Assembly: GCA_018712605.1 (NCBI GenBank)
Contig: DVGR01000097.1
Span: forward strand, 1 to 50,201
DNA: 50,201 bases
DNA from: Candidatus Choladousia intestinigallinarum
GTDB taxonomy: Bacteria > Bacillota > Clostridia > Lachnospirales > Lachnospiraceae
Direction of reading: 5' to 3'
In this document: piece by piece, positions 15,741 to 22,538 of the stretch
Position numbering within the stretch: position 1 is the first letter of the stretch
How the letters are laid out: each line of letters begins with the position of its first letter
Translations under genes and position numbers: made by a program
The notes under the pieces: model-generated
Told to the model about the DNA's origin: nothing
Databases searched by the model: none
Seen by the model: only the letters and a program-made list of their open reading frames with translations

Positions 15741-17779
15741 AGGTACTGGAAGTTACAGCCATAACAAAAGTATTTGGAGATGGGCAGAAGACAATAGGAG
15801 CCGCTTTGCTGTATGACTGCGTCAGAACCAGAGAGGAACTTCAGAACACAGAATATACGGTGGAAGGCAGACGAGTCTTGGAGGCCTTCGTAAATCACAC
15901 GGGTTGTCTTGAAGATAAGGAAGAGGCTGGAAATTGGGTGATGCTTAAGCTGGACCCCGATGATGGGGAAGCTTCCACCAAAACCATGGTGGGGAGAGGA
16001 AGAGAAGCGCGAATTCACAGAGTTCCTCCAAGGCTTTTGGTGAGAGCTGGAGAGGAAACTTATGTCTCAGACCGAGAACGGAATCTTACGGCGGATCAGT
16101 TCCAAACCTTTGTGTTCCAGGTGCCGGGATCGGATCGGGAGATTACATACAATCTCTTCCAGCCCCAGCAGAAGACGGAAGGGGAAAGTTACCCCCTGGT
16201 GCTTTTTATGCACGACGCAGGATCTTGTTCCAGTGAGCCTCAGGCTGCGCTGATTCAGGGAAATGGAGCTGTGGCCTGGGCCGAGGAAGAGTCCCAGAAG
16301 CGCCATCCCTGCTTCGTCCTTGCACCCCAATACCCCTCTGTGGCGGCGGACGACGACTTTACGGTAACCTGGGAGGCGGACGCCACCGTAGAGCTGGTGA
16401 AGGATCTCTTGGAGAAATATCCCATAGACGCCAAAAGGGTGTACGGTACAGGACAGTCTATGGGCTGCATGATGCTCTGTGAATTAAATCTCAGGAATCC
16501 TGGCTTTTTCGCCGGATGCTTTTTGGTGGCCGGCCAGTGGAACCCAGCTACCATGTCGGGAGTAAAGAAAGAAAATCTCTGGATCCTTGTATCGGAGAAA
16601 GACGAGAAGGCATTTCCAATTATGGGAGCCTGCATGGAAGAGATAGAGAAGGCCGGCGGCCGTGTGACCAGGGGAAAACTGGACGGGGAAGCCTCTTTGG
16701 AAGAGCAGAACCAGAAAATGCGGGAGTTTGCTTCACAGGGAAACCACATTCTTTTTACCTGGTACCAGGGAAAGAGCGTGATGGCCGGCAAAAAGGCAGA
16801 ATTTCCCGGGGCTTACCACATGGCTACCTGGGAAAAGGCCTACGGCCTTGCGTCTGTGCAGGATTGGCTCTTCGCTCAGAAGGCGGTTCCTATGGATTTC
16901 TCCTGCAAGCATGAAGTGCTGCTTAGGGGAGAGGATGGAAGCCTGATTCCCATGGATGTGCCCTACTATGAATCCAGGCAGGTGGCGCCTGGAACGTGGC
17001 AGATCTTAAGCGATGGGGATTATACGTATCTGGTGGAAGGAGAAGAGGAAGCCCTGGTGATTGATTCCGGCTACGGATGCGGAAATATCCGGGCCTACTG
17101 CCAGAGCCTTACCAAGAAGCCGGTGCGGCGGATCGCCAATACCCATGACCATTTTGACCATACAGCCAACAACGGCTATTTTGACCGGGCGTATATGTCA
17201 CGGGAGACAAGCAGACTGGCTACCATTCCATTCCCAAGTTTTCAGGGAATTGAATTCTCAAGAGATTATCCTGTAGAGGTAATCGAGGAAGGCTACTGTT
17301 TCAATCTGGGCGGAAGAGAGCTTCTGACCTTCACCATGCCGGATCATGCGCCTGGCAGCCTGGCATTTTTGGATCGGAGAGAGGGGATTCTCTTCTGTGG
17401 GGACGAGCTGTGCATGCCCTTTGGGAAGCCTCTAAACGGCAGCGTGGAGCGGTTCAGGGGATATCTGAAAAAGCTTCAGGAATACAGACAGGAAATCCGC
17501 CTCCTATGCGGCGGCCCCGGGATTGAAAAGCCGGAGCTGATAGACCGGTTGGTGGAAAATATGGACTATATTCTGGCAGGCCATGAAGGAAAGCCAGTGG
17601 AGCCCATGCCGGAGAGAGGACCGGAGCCTTCCGAAGACGGGCCGGTGATTTATGACCGGAGGCTTCCGCACCAGCCGGACAGGCATCAGGAGGATCCGGC
17701 GGATCAGCCCTTTAAAAGAGTGATGGAATACGCCGGATGCAGAGTGATCTATGATGTAAGGCGTGTCTTTGAAAACTGA
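15737..17779 (+). CDS. Ig-like/esterase/metallo-beta-lactamase fusion hydrolase
   Basis: A 680-residue protein with three parts. Residues 1-~110 resemble the Ig-like N-terminal domain of COG4099-type esterases (YTVEGRRVLEAFVN). Residues ~125-385 are an alpha/beta hydrolase: strand LVLFMHDAG, nucleophile elbow GTGQSMG (Ser241) and a probable base His361. Residues ~420-625 are a metallo-beta-lactamase fold with THDHFDH (469-475), His537 in MPDHAPGS and Asp556 in FCGDE, so the zinc ligands look complete. No signal peptide is seen. Two hydrolase chemistries on one chain suggest consecutive cuts of one substrate, for example an ester and then a lactone, thioester or amide. It overlaps the ceramidase-like gene by 4 bp. 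Confidence 0.78.
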   Translation: MKVLEVTAITKVFGDGQKTIGAALLYDCVRTREELQNTEYTVEGRRVLEAFVNHTGCLEDKEEAGNWVMLKLDPDDGEASTKTMVGRGREARIHRVPPRLLVRAGEETYVSDRERNLTADQFQTFVFQVPGSDREITYNLFQPQQKTEGESYPLVLFMHDAGSCSSEPQAALIQGNGAVAWAEEESQKRHPCFVLAPQYPSVAADDDFTVTWEADATVELVKDLLEKYPIDAKRVYGTGQSMGCMMLCELNLRNPGFFAGCFLVAGQWNPATMSGVKKENLWILVSEKDEKAFPIMGACMEEIEKAGGRVTRGKLDGEASLEEQNQKMREFASQGNHILFTWYQGKSVMAGKKAEFPGAYHMATWEKAYGLASVQDWLFAQKAVPMDFSCKHEVLLRGEDGSLIPMDVPYYESRQVAPGTWQILSDGDYTYLVEGEEEALVIDSGYGCGNIRAYCQSLTKKPVRRIANTHDHFDHTANNGYFDRAYMSRETSRLATIPFPSFQGIEFSRDYPVEVIEEGYCFNLGGRELLTFTMPDHAPGSLAFLDRREGILFCGDELCMPFGKPLNGSVERFRGYLKKLQEYRQEIRLLCGGPGIEKPELIDRLVENMDYILAGHEGKPVEPMPERGPEPSEDGPVIYDRRLPHQPDRHQEDPADQPFKRVMEYAGCRVIYDVRRVFEN

Positions 17780-17818
17780 GCGGATTTGCATACAACATAG
17801 AATAGGAGAGCAGTAAAT

Positions 17819-18349
17819 ATGGAAACAGAAACAAAAGCATCCGTAACTCTTTTAGACGTCAGGATCGCCGTGGCGATCCTGATCTGCTGCCTGACCTCAA
17901 CCATACTGGATCACCTGGGCTTGAGGTTTCAGGCGGGGGAAATGAGGCTGGAAGTGATCCAGAAAATGACAGCCTGCATTTCCTGCCTTCTCTGCTGTCA
18001 GGACAATGTTCCTATAAGCAAAAAAGCCGGCATCAACCGGCTGATCATCACCGCCATCGGAGGGCTGGTGGGAATTGCAGTGATCTGTATCGACAACGTC
18101 CTTGGAAATCCGTGGATCATGGTACTGATGATCGCCCTGGGAATTCTCGTGACCCTGTTTTTGTGCAAGGCAGCCAAAGTGCCGTACATAAATGCCAGGA
18201 TCGGGGGCGTCACCTTTATTCTGGTTACCTGCACTCTGTCAGGCACGGCCAGGATCTGGTATGGGATCTTCCGGTTCGTTTCAACCTTTTACAGTGTGCT
18301 CATTGTCCTGCTGGTGACATGGGTATTCCAGAAGGCAGTGAAGAAATAA
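17819..18349 (+). CDS. ArAE/FUSC-like small integral membrane protein
   Basis: A 176-residue membrane protein with about five to six hydrophobic segments. LDVRIAVAILICCLTSTIL near the N-terminus and the RLIITAIGGLVGIAV stretch resemble the N-terminal membrane half of aromatic-acid exporter (ArAE/FUSC) proteins. The soluble half is absent. It is the last gene of the LysR-linked operon, 39 bp after the fusion hydrolase and just before a terminator. It may export a breakdown product of the imported compound. The family call is moderate and the substrate is unknown. Confidence 0.6.
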   Translation: METETKASVTLLDVRIAVAILICCLTSTILDHLGLRFQAGEMRLEVIQKMTACISCLLCCQDNVPISKKAGINRLIITAIGGLVGIAVICIDNVLGNPWIMVLMIALGILVTLFLCKAAKVPYINARIGGVTFILVTCTLSGTARIWYGIFRFVSTFYSVLIVLLVTWVFQKAVKK

Positions 18350-18363
18350 TGGTTTATAAAAAG

Positions 18364-18396
18364 GAGGGAAATGCTGTAAGGCATCCCTCTTTTTTT
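18364..18396 (+). terminator. Rho-independent terminator of the LysR-linked operon
   Basis: GAGGG-(AA bulge)-ATGC (18364-18374) pairs with GCAT-CCCTC (18381-18389) and is followed by seven T. It lies 14 bp after the last stop codon of the operon. Confidence 0.9.
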
Positions 18397-18429
18397 AATA
18401 TATTGTTTAGACGATTCAGATTATGCAAT

Positions 18430-18640
18430 TCATACCAACGCTTCTATCATTTCCTCCAGCTTCTGAATAAAGAGTCCTATAAAATACCCGTCGATCAGAC
18501 GGTGATTCACATCAAGCGTCATATTAATTTTGTATCTTCCATTGTTTTCCGTATATTTTCCCCACACAAGGATAGGAGCGGTATCATCTTTCAAGTTTGG
18601 ATCATCAGCGCTAAAGGCGCAAGAAAGAAGGTTTCGCCTG
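18430..18640 (-). pseudogene. Truncated chloramphenicol-acetyltransferase-like gene (C-terminal remnant)
   Basis: The minus strand encodes about 70 residues ending at a TGA (18432-18430) that match the C-terminus of trimeric CAT-type O-acetyltransferases: PILVWGKYTENNGRY, then NHRLIDGYFIGLF, then a final helix QKLEEMIEALV. The active-site histidine region (here NHRLIDG, usually HHxxxDG) is recognisable. The N-terminal two thirds are missing; the frame runs into the promoter of the next operon, and no start codon with a ribosome binding site is seen. It is a decayed gene. Confidence 0.65.
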
Positions 18641-18651
18641 TAAAAAATCCC

Positions 18652-18680
18652 TTGACAAATTGTGCATTCTATAATACTAT
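18652..18680 (+). promoter_or_regulatory. Sigma-A promoter of the padR operon
   Basis: TTGACA (18652-18657), a 17 bp spacer and TACTAT (18675-18680). A TATAAT also occurs at 18670-18675 but would leave only 12 bp to the -35. Confidence 0.75.
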
Positions 18681-18687
18681 ATGAAAT

Positions 18688-18729
18688 ATAATATTGAGAA
18701 GTAAATAATATTAAGAAAAAAATAATATT
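18688..18729 (+). repeat. Three exact ATAATATT repeats at 17-bp period (candidate PadR operator)
   Basis: Identical 8-mers lie at 18688-18695, 18705-18712 and 18722-18729. They start 7 bp after the -10 and end 45 bp before the padR start codon, so a bound protein would block transcription. The core AATATT is itself palindromic, as expected for a dimeric regulator. The repeats are read directly; binding by this PadR is inference. Confidence 0.75.
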
Positions 18730-18774
18730 AACTTTAAGTAAAAGTAGAGATTTTGGAAATGAGAAGGTGATACT

Positions 18775-19101
18775 ATGGTTTTTAATACAGGAGCCGCACT
18801 GCTGGACGCCATCGTACTCTCGGTAGTTTCCTCAGAAGAGGAAGGGACATATGGGTACAGGATCACCCAGGAAGTGAGGGCTGTCCTGGAAGTATCGGAA
18901 TCCACTCTGTACCCGGTTCTGCGCAGGCTTCAGAAAGATAACTGCCTGACTGTATATGACAAAGAATACGGCGGAAGGAATCGAAGATACTATAAGATTA
19001 CAGAGCAGGGTCTGGCGCAGTTAGCTCTGTATCGAAATGAGTGGAAAATCTATTCGGAAAAAATTACGGCGATTTTGTCGCTGGGGAGGAATTTGTTATG
19101 A
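18775..19101 (+). CDS. PadR-family transcriptional regulator
   Basis: A 108-residue regulator of the short PadR subfamily. It has the winged helix GTYGYRITQEVRAVLEVSESTLYPVLRRLQKDNCLTVYDKEYGGRNRRYYKIT (residues ~23-78), with the family's TLYPVLxRL and RRYYxIT motifs, and a short dimerisation helix. The ATG follows GAGAAGGTGAT. Its stop overlaps the DUF1700 gene by 4 bp (ATGA). PadR repressors commonly control DUF1700/DUF4097 envelope genes, exactly the neighbours here, and the repeats in its leader suggest autoregulation. Confidence 0.93.
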   Translation: MVFNTGAALLDAIVLSVVSSEEEGTYGYRITQEVRAVLEVSESTLYPVLRRLQKDNCLTVYDKEYGGRNRRYYKITEQGLAQLALYRNEWKIYSEKITAILSLGRNLL

Positions 19102-19868
19102 ATCGGGAAGAGTTCTTAAAGCAGCTTTCGTATCTGCTTTCAGATCTGGAAGAGGAAGAGAGGGAAGAAGCTCTGGCTTACTACCGGGATTATCTGGAGG
19201 AATCCGGGGAGCTTAGCCCGGAAGAAATCCAGGCAAGGCTTGGCAGCCCGGAGAAGGTTGCGGCGGAGATTAAAGGCGGCCTATCCGGGAATGACCGCGG
19301 AGGGGAATTTACGGAGCGCGGATATGAAGACTCACGCTATAAAGAAGAGGATAGGATTCCGGATCAGTACGGACAGATTGTGGAAACTGGATATAGAAAG
19401 GAAAAGCGAACCGGAAGAAAGAGAAGAAGAGGTTCAGATAAAAGAAATCAGGGACTTATACTCATTCTGCTGATCGTATTTTTTGGCATTCCTGCGGCAG
19501 GCAGTCTGATCTCAGCGGGATTTTCCGTGATATTCGGGATTCTGGGAGGAATCCTGGGGGTATTTGCAGGGTTGTTTGGTCTGGTCTTTGCGGCTTTCGG
19601 CGCAGCTATTGGATTCTTAGCCGGGGGTATAGAGATGATCCTGCAGGGAGGGAGCCGCATGGCTTCGCCTGCATACGGGACCATGACGATCGGCGGCGGA
19701 TTTTTTATGCTGGCTGCGGCTCTGATAGCGGCTTTTCTGGGCAAGTGGGGATGTTCCAACGTGATCCCCGCCCTATTCCGGTTTATATTTGAACAGCTTG
19801 GAAGATTCTTCCGGTGGCTTGGAAAGGCTCTTCGGCGGATCTTTGACAAAGGAGGTGCTTCTAAGTGA
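19098..19868 (+). CDS. DUF1700 family membrane protein
   Basis: A 256-residue protein with the family's N-terminal cytoplasmic helical hairpin, MNREEFLKQLSYLLSDLEEEEREEALAYYRDYLEE. A charged linker (residues ~70-118) leads to glycine-rich membrane segments from ~120 to ~220 and an amphipathic basic tail. ATG 19098 is preferred over the longer frame from 19041: it matches the family start, follows GGGGAGGA and overlaps the padR stop. DUF1700 proteins occur with PadR and DUF4097 proteins in envelope-stress modules; the biochemical role is unknown. Confidence 0.88.
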   Translation: MNREEFLKQLSYLLSDLEEEEREEALAYYRDYLEESGELSPEEIQARLGSPEKVAAEIKGGLSGNDRGGEFTERGYEDSRYKEEDRIPDQYGQIVETGYRKEKRTGRKRRRGSDKRNQGLILILLIVFFGIPAAGSLISAGFSVIFGILGGILGVFAGLFGLVFAAFGAAIGFLAGGIEMILQGGSRMASPAYGTMTIGGGFFMLAAALIAAFLGKWGCSNVIPALFRFIFEQLGRFFRWLGKALRRIFDKGGASK

Positions 19869-20671
19869 AAAAGAGTACAAAGGCCCTGCTGATTGCGGCG
19901 TTTTGCTGCGGATTGATTGGATTATCATTTTGTCTGGCCAGTTTTTTCTTCGGGATCAATGAGCGCACGATGACAGGCGTGATCCAGGAAGGGAGAGTGC
20001 AGTTGGATGAGAAGCTTGGATGGTTCAGGAATATTGGAACAGACCTGACGAAATCAGAAGATGAGAGTACAGAGTTTTCAGAAGAGTATGCCAATGTCAC
20101 TGAATTAGACCTGGATCTGGGAGATACCGCCTGCATTCTTATACCTTATGACGGTGCCCGGTGGAAGGTGAAGGGCAGCCTTCTTCCGACGGGATTTAAG
20201 TGTGAGCAGGACGGAACTAAACTGAAGATCAAGTCCAAGAAAAGTACCTGGAACTTCTGGAAGTTTGGGAATGAGACTGCTTCCCTTGAGATCTATATAC
20301 CGGAGCGGGAGCTTCTGGAAGAGATGAAGATAGATGTGGGCACCGGAGAACTGACGGTGGAGGATGGAGTGATCCGCTGCAAGAAGCTTGAGGTGGACTG
20401 CGGTGTTGGAAACAGCAGCCTGAGGATGGACATCCGGGAAGAAATGAAAATCGACTGCGGCGTGGGAGAAGTAGATGTGACCCTTGTGGGAAAGAGCACG
20501 GACTTTGATTACAATCTGCAGTGCGGTGTAGGAGAAGTAGTTATTGACGGAGAGTCGTATGGAAGCATTGGTGCGGAGAAAAAGGTTTCTCACGATGCAG
20601 AGAAAGAGATTCGCATTGACTGCGGCGTGGGTTCCGTATCTGTTGAATTTGAAGAGGAGGATGTACAATGA
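19865..20671 (+). CDS. DUF4097-type beta-helix protein with N-terminal anchor
   Basis: A 268-residue protein: one membrane segment at residues ~7-30, then a repetitive beta-rich domain. The phrase CGVGE/S recurs four times (DCGVGNSS, DCGVGEVDV, QCGVGEVVI, DCGVGSVSV), alternating with short strands, as in the DUF4097/LiaG-like solenoid fold. The GTG start follows AAAGGAGG and overlaps the upstream stop by 4 bp (GTGA). Related proteins sit with LiaI/PspC-type envelope-stress systems. It probably faces the outside of the membrane; function is not established. Confidence 0.85.
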   Translation: MKKSTKALLIAAFCCGLIGLSFCLASFFFGINERTMTGVIQEGRVQLDEKLGWFRNIGTDLTKSEDESTEFSEEYANVTELDLDLGDTACILIPYDGARWKVKGSLLPTGFKCEQDGTKLKIKSKKSTWNFWKFGNETASLEIYIPERELLEEMKIDVGTGELTVEDGVIRCKKLEVDCGVGNSSLRMDIREEMKIDCGVGEVDVTLVGKSTDFDYNLQCGVGEVVIDGESYGSIGAEKKVSHDAEKEIRIDCGVGSVSVEFEEEDVQ

Positions 20672-20850
20672 GAAAGTTATATAAATCCAACACGGATATA
20701 AAAATCTGCGGGGTATGCGGAGGAATCGGAGAATATTTGAATATAGATCCCACCCTGATCAGACTGATCTTTATTGTTTTAGCATTTACACAGGTTGGAA
20801 TCCTGGCCTATATCATAGCGGCCCTGGTGATTCCAAGAGAGACCTACTAA
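20668..20850 (+). CDS. PspC-domain protein
   Basis: A 60-residue protein that is almost entirely one PspC domain: KLYKSNTDIKICGVCGGIGEYLNID followed by a hydrophobic stretch LIRLIFIVLAFTQVGILAYIIAALVIP. PspC proteins act at the membrane in phage-shock and Lia-type stress responses. It overlaps the DUF4097 gene by 4 bp and closes the PadR-DUF1700-DUF4097-PspC operon, whose composition points to sensing or buffering of envelope stress. Confidence 0.92.
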   Translation: MRKLYKSNTDIKICGVCGGIGEYLNIDPTLIRLIFIVLAFTQVGILAYIIAALVIPRETY

Positions 20851-20870
20851 GGGGTTTTTGTCTCAAGAAC

Positions 20871-20934
20871 TGTATAAAGCATAAAAAAGCGGCCATACTC
20901 CTAAAAAATAATTCGTTAAGGAGTATGGCTGTTT
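20871..20934 (+). promoter_or_regulatory. Putative sigma-G promoter overlapping an RBS-occluding hairpin
   Basis: TGTATA (20871-20876), a 17 bp spacer and CATACTC (20894-20900) resemble the forespore sigma-G consensus (GHATR / CATNHTA). The same DNA forms a long inverted repeat: CCATACTCCT (20893-20902) pairs with AGGAGTATGG (20919-20928), and G-U/A-U pairs extend the stem outward to about 20887/20934. The right arm contains the AGGAG ribosome binding site of the SASP gene. A transcript starting near 20907 would lack the left arm and leave the site open; read-through from the PspC operon would hide it. Confidence 0.55.
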
Positions 20935-21144
20935 ATGTCTGAGAAAGAGAAGAAGATAGTCTGGGACGAACTGAGCCCGGACGACAAATTGAAATATGAG
21001 ATTGCGGAAGAACTGGGCCTTCTGGAAAAAGTCAAGGAGTCAGGCTGGAAGTCGCTTTCTGCCAAGGAGACAGGCCGGATCGGAGGCCTGATGACGAAAA
21101 AGAAAAGAGAAAAAAAGAAGGAAGGGAATTGCAAAAACTCCTGA
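20935..21144 (+). CDS. Alpha/beta-type small acid-soluble spore protein (divergent)
   Basis: A 69-residue protein with the SASP plan: LKYEIAEELGL (residues ~18-28, matching the germination-protease site region KxEIAxExG), a linker, then SAKETGRIGGLMTKKKREKKKE (matching S-x-x-x-G-x-x-G-G-x-M-x-K). SASPs coat and protect spore DNA and are cut by Gpr, encoded 3.8 kb downstream. The linker sequence and very basic tail make it a minor, divergent member. The ATG follows AAGGAG by 11 bp, a rather long spacing. It is monocistronic between the PspC operon and holA. Confidence 0.75.
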   Translation: MSEKEKKIVWDELSPDDKLKYEIAEELGLLEKVKESGWKSLSAKETGRIGGLMTKKKREKKKEGNCKNS

Positions 21145-21203
21145 AATGAGGCATACTAAAGAATGGCAGAAGGGTTGGCGGCAGTGAGGAGTTGTAAGTA
21201 AGA

Positions 21204-22211
21204 ATGAAGAACCTGAACGAGGATTTAAAATCGGGACAGCTTAAATCGGTCTATCTTCTCTACGGAGAAGAAAACTATCTGAAGGATATGTATAAGAACA
21301 GGCTCAAAAAGGCTTTGATCCCGGAGGATGATACCATGAATCTTACCGTATACCGGGGAAAAGGAGTCGATATCCGGGAGGTGATCAGCCAGGCGGATAC
21401 CATGCCCTTTTTTGCCCCTCACCGCATGATCCTTCTGGAGAGCACAGGGTTATTTAAAGGGAGCGCCGTGGAATTAGCCGAATATCTGCCCCGGATGCCC
21501 CAAGAGACCGTGATGGTATTCGTGGAAGATGAGGTGGACAAAAGAGGAAAGCTTTACAAAGCTGTAAAGAGCTGCGGCAGGGCAGTAGAGCTGGGGCGTC
21601 AGGACGCAAAAACCTTGACAGCCTGGGTATTGGGCAGCGTAAAGAAAGAGAAGAAAAATCTTACCCGGCAGGCCCTGGATCTTTTCTTTCAGAAAGCCGG
21701 GGACGATATGGTGAATATTTCAAATGAGCTGGAGAAGCTTTTTTGCTACACCTACGGCAGAAATGTCATTGATGTGGAAGATATCCAGGAGATTTGTACA
21801 GTGACCACGGAGAACCGTATTTTTGATATGATCCATGCGGTTGCGGAGAAGAACCAGAGAAAAGCCTTGGATCTTTACTATGATCTTCTGTCTCTGAAGG
21901 AACCGCCTATGCGGATTTTGTTTCTGATTGCGAGGCAGTTCAACCAGCTTTATCAGATCAAGGATCTGGCGGAGCAGGGATTTGATTCAGGAGGGATTTC
22001 CCAGAGGGCGGGGATCCAGCCCTTTATCGTAAAAAGAAGCCTGCGCCAGGCGGAGCGTTTTGAGAAGGCGGCCTTGCGCCAGGCAGTGGAAGACTGCGTG
22101 GCTGCTGAGGAAGCGGTGAAGACGGGCAGGCTGGGAGACCAGTTGGCAGTGGAGATGATTCTGGTGCGCTACAGCAGTAAGCAAAGCCAGGAGGCAAGTT
22201 TTCAGAATTAG
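21204..22211 (+). CDS. holA: DNA polymerase III delta subunit
   Basis: A 335-residue clamp-loader subunit (YqeN in Bacillus). The N-terminal AAA+-like domain opens LKSVYLLYGEENYLKDMY, and FFAPHRMILLES is the next strand. Domain II/III features include DMVNISNELEKLFCYT and the C-terminal PPMRILFLIARQFNQLYQIKDL, which is diagnostic. It lacks a functional Walker A, as expected for delta. In most Firmicutes rpsT follows directly; here about 2.3 kb of extra DNA intervenes. Confidence 0.93.
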   Translation: MKNLNEDLKSGQLKSVYLLYGEENYLKDMYKNRLKKALIPEDDTMNLTVYRGKGVDIREVISQADTMPFFAPHRMILLESTGLFKGSAVELAEYLPRMPQETVMVFVEDEVDKRGKLYKAVKSCGRAVELGRQDAKTLTAWVLGSVKKEKKNLTRQALDLFFQKAGDDMVNISNELEKLFCYTYGRNVIDVEDIQEICTVTTENRIFDMIHAVAEKNQRKALDLYYDLLSLKEPPMRILFLIARQFNQLYQIKDLAEQGFDSGGISQRAGIQPFIVKRSLRQAERFEKAALRQAVEDCVAAEEAVKTGRLGDQLAVEMILVRYSSKQSQEASFQN

Positions 22212-22490
22212 TTTATAATCTTTGAAAAAAACTAAGATTATCTCCACATTCTGTACATATGTGGATGGTAAGATTTAAATATCAGCAGGTCAGAGCTGCA
22301 GTGCGATCCATACGGAGCTTTTACTCTATAGGAACGAAGTTTCCTATAGAGTGAGAAAGACTCAGATGCGCGTGTGCGTCAGAGGCACAAATTGCGGCGG
22401 GTGCCGTCAGAGGGGAGGTATCCGTCGTGGCGCTGGAGCATAGAAGGGGGAAGCATTTCGCTTCCCCCTTCACAATTATATGCTTAAACG
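22212..22490. other. Gene-free structured stretch between holA and rhuM
   Basis: No credible reading frame. Two perfect hairpins stand out: ACTCTATAGGAA (22323-22334) with TTCCTATAGAGT (22341-22352), and GAAGGGGGAAGC (22443-22454) with GCTTCCCCCTTC (22460-22471). Between them, GC-rich sequence contains smaller complements such as GGCAC/GTGCC. Neither hairpin has a T-tract. It could be a small structured RNA or a repeat-type element; I recognise no known RNA family. Confidence 0.5.
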
Positions 22491-22535
22491 AAATCCTGTT
22501 ATCGGCTGTGATATAGCTGATAACGGGATTTTTTG
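22491..22535 (+). terminator. Rho-independent terminator between holA and rhuM
   Basis: AAATCCTGTTATC (22491-22503) pairs with GATAACGGGATTT (22519-22531) with one wobble, plus an inner GCT/AGC, and runs into TTTTTTG on the plus strand. On the minus strand the T-tract is weaker (ATTTCGTTT), so it may also serve rhuM in part. Confidence 0.85.
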
Positions 22536-22538
22536 TCG

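Noticed and set aside
18670-18675. TATAAT as the -10 of the padR promoter
   Set aside because: It is only 12 bp from TTGACA; TACTAT at 18675-18680 gives the normal 17 bp spacing.
18112-18684. 190-codon plus-strand frame after the ArAE-like gene
   Set aside because: It overlaps that gene out of frame, runs through a strong terminator and is antisense to the acetyltransferase remnant.
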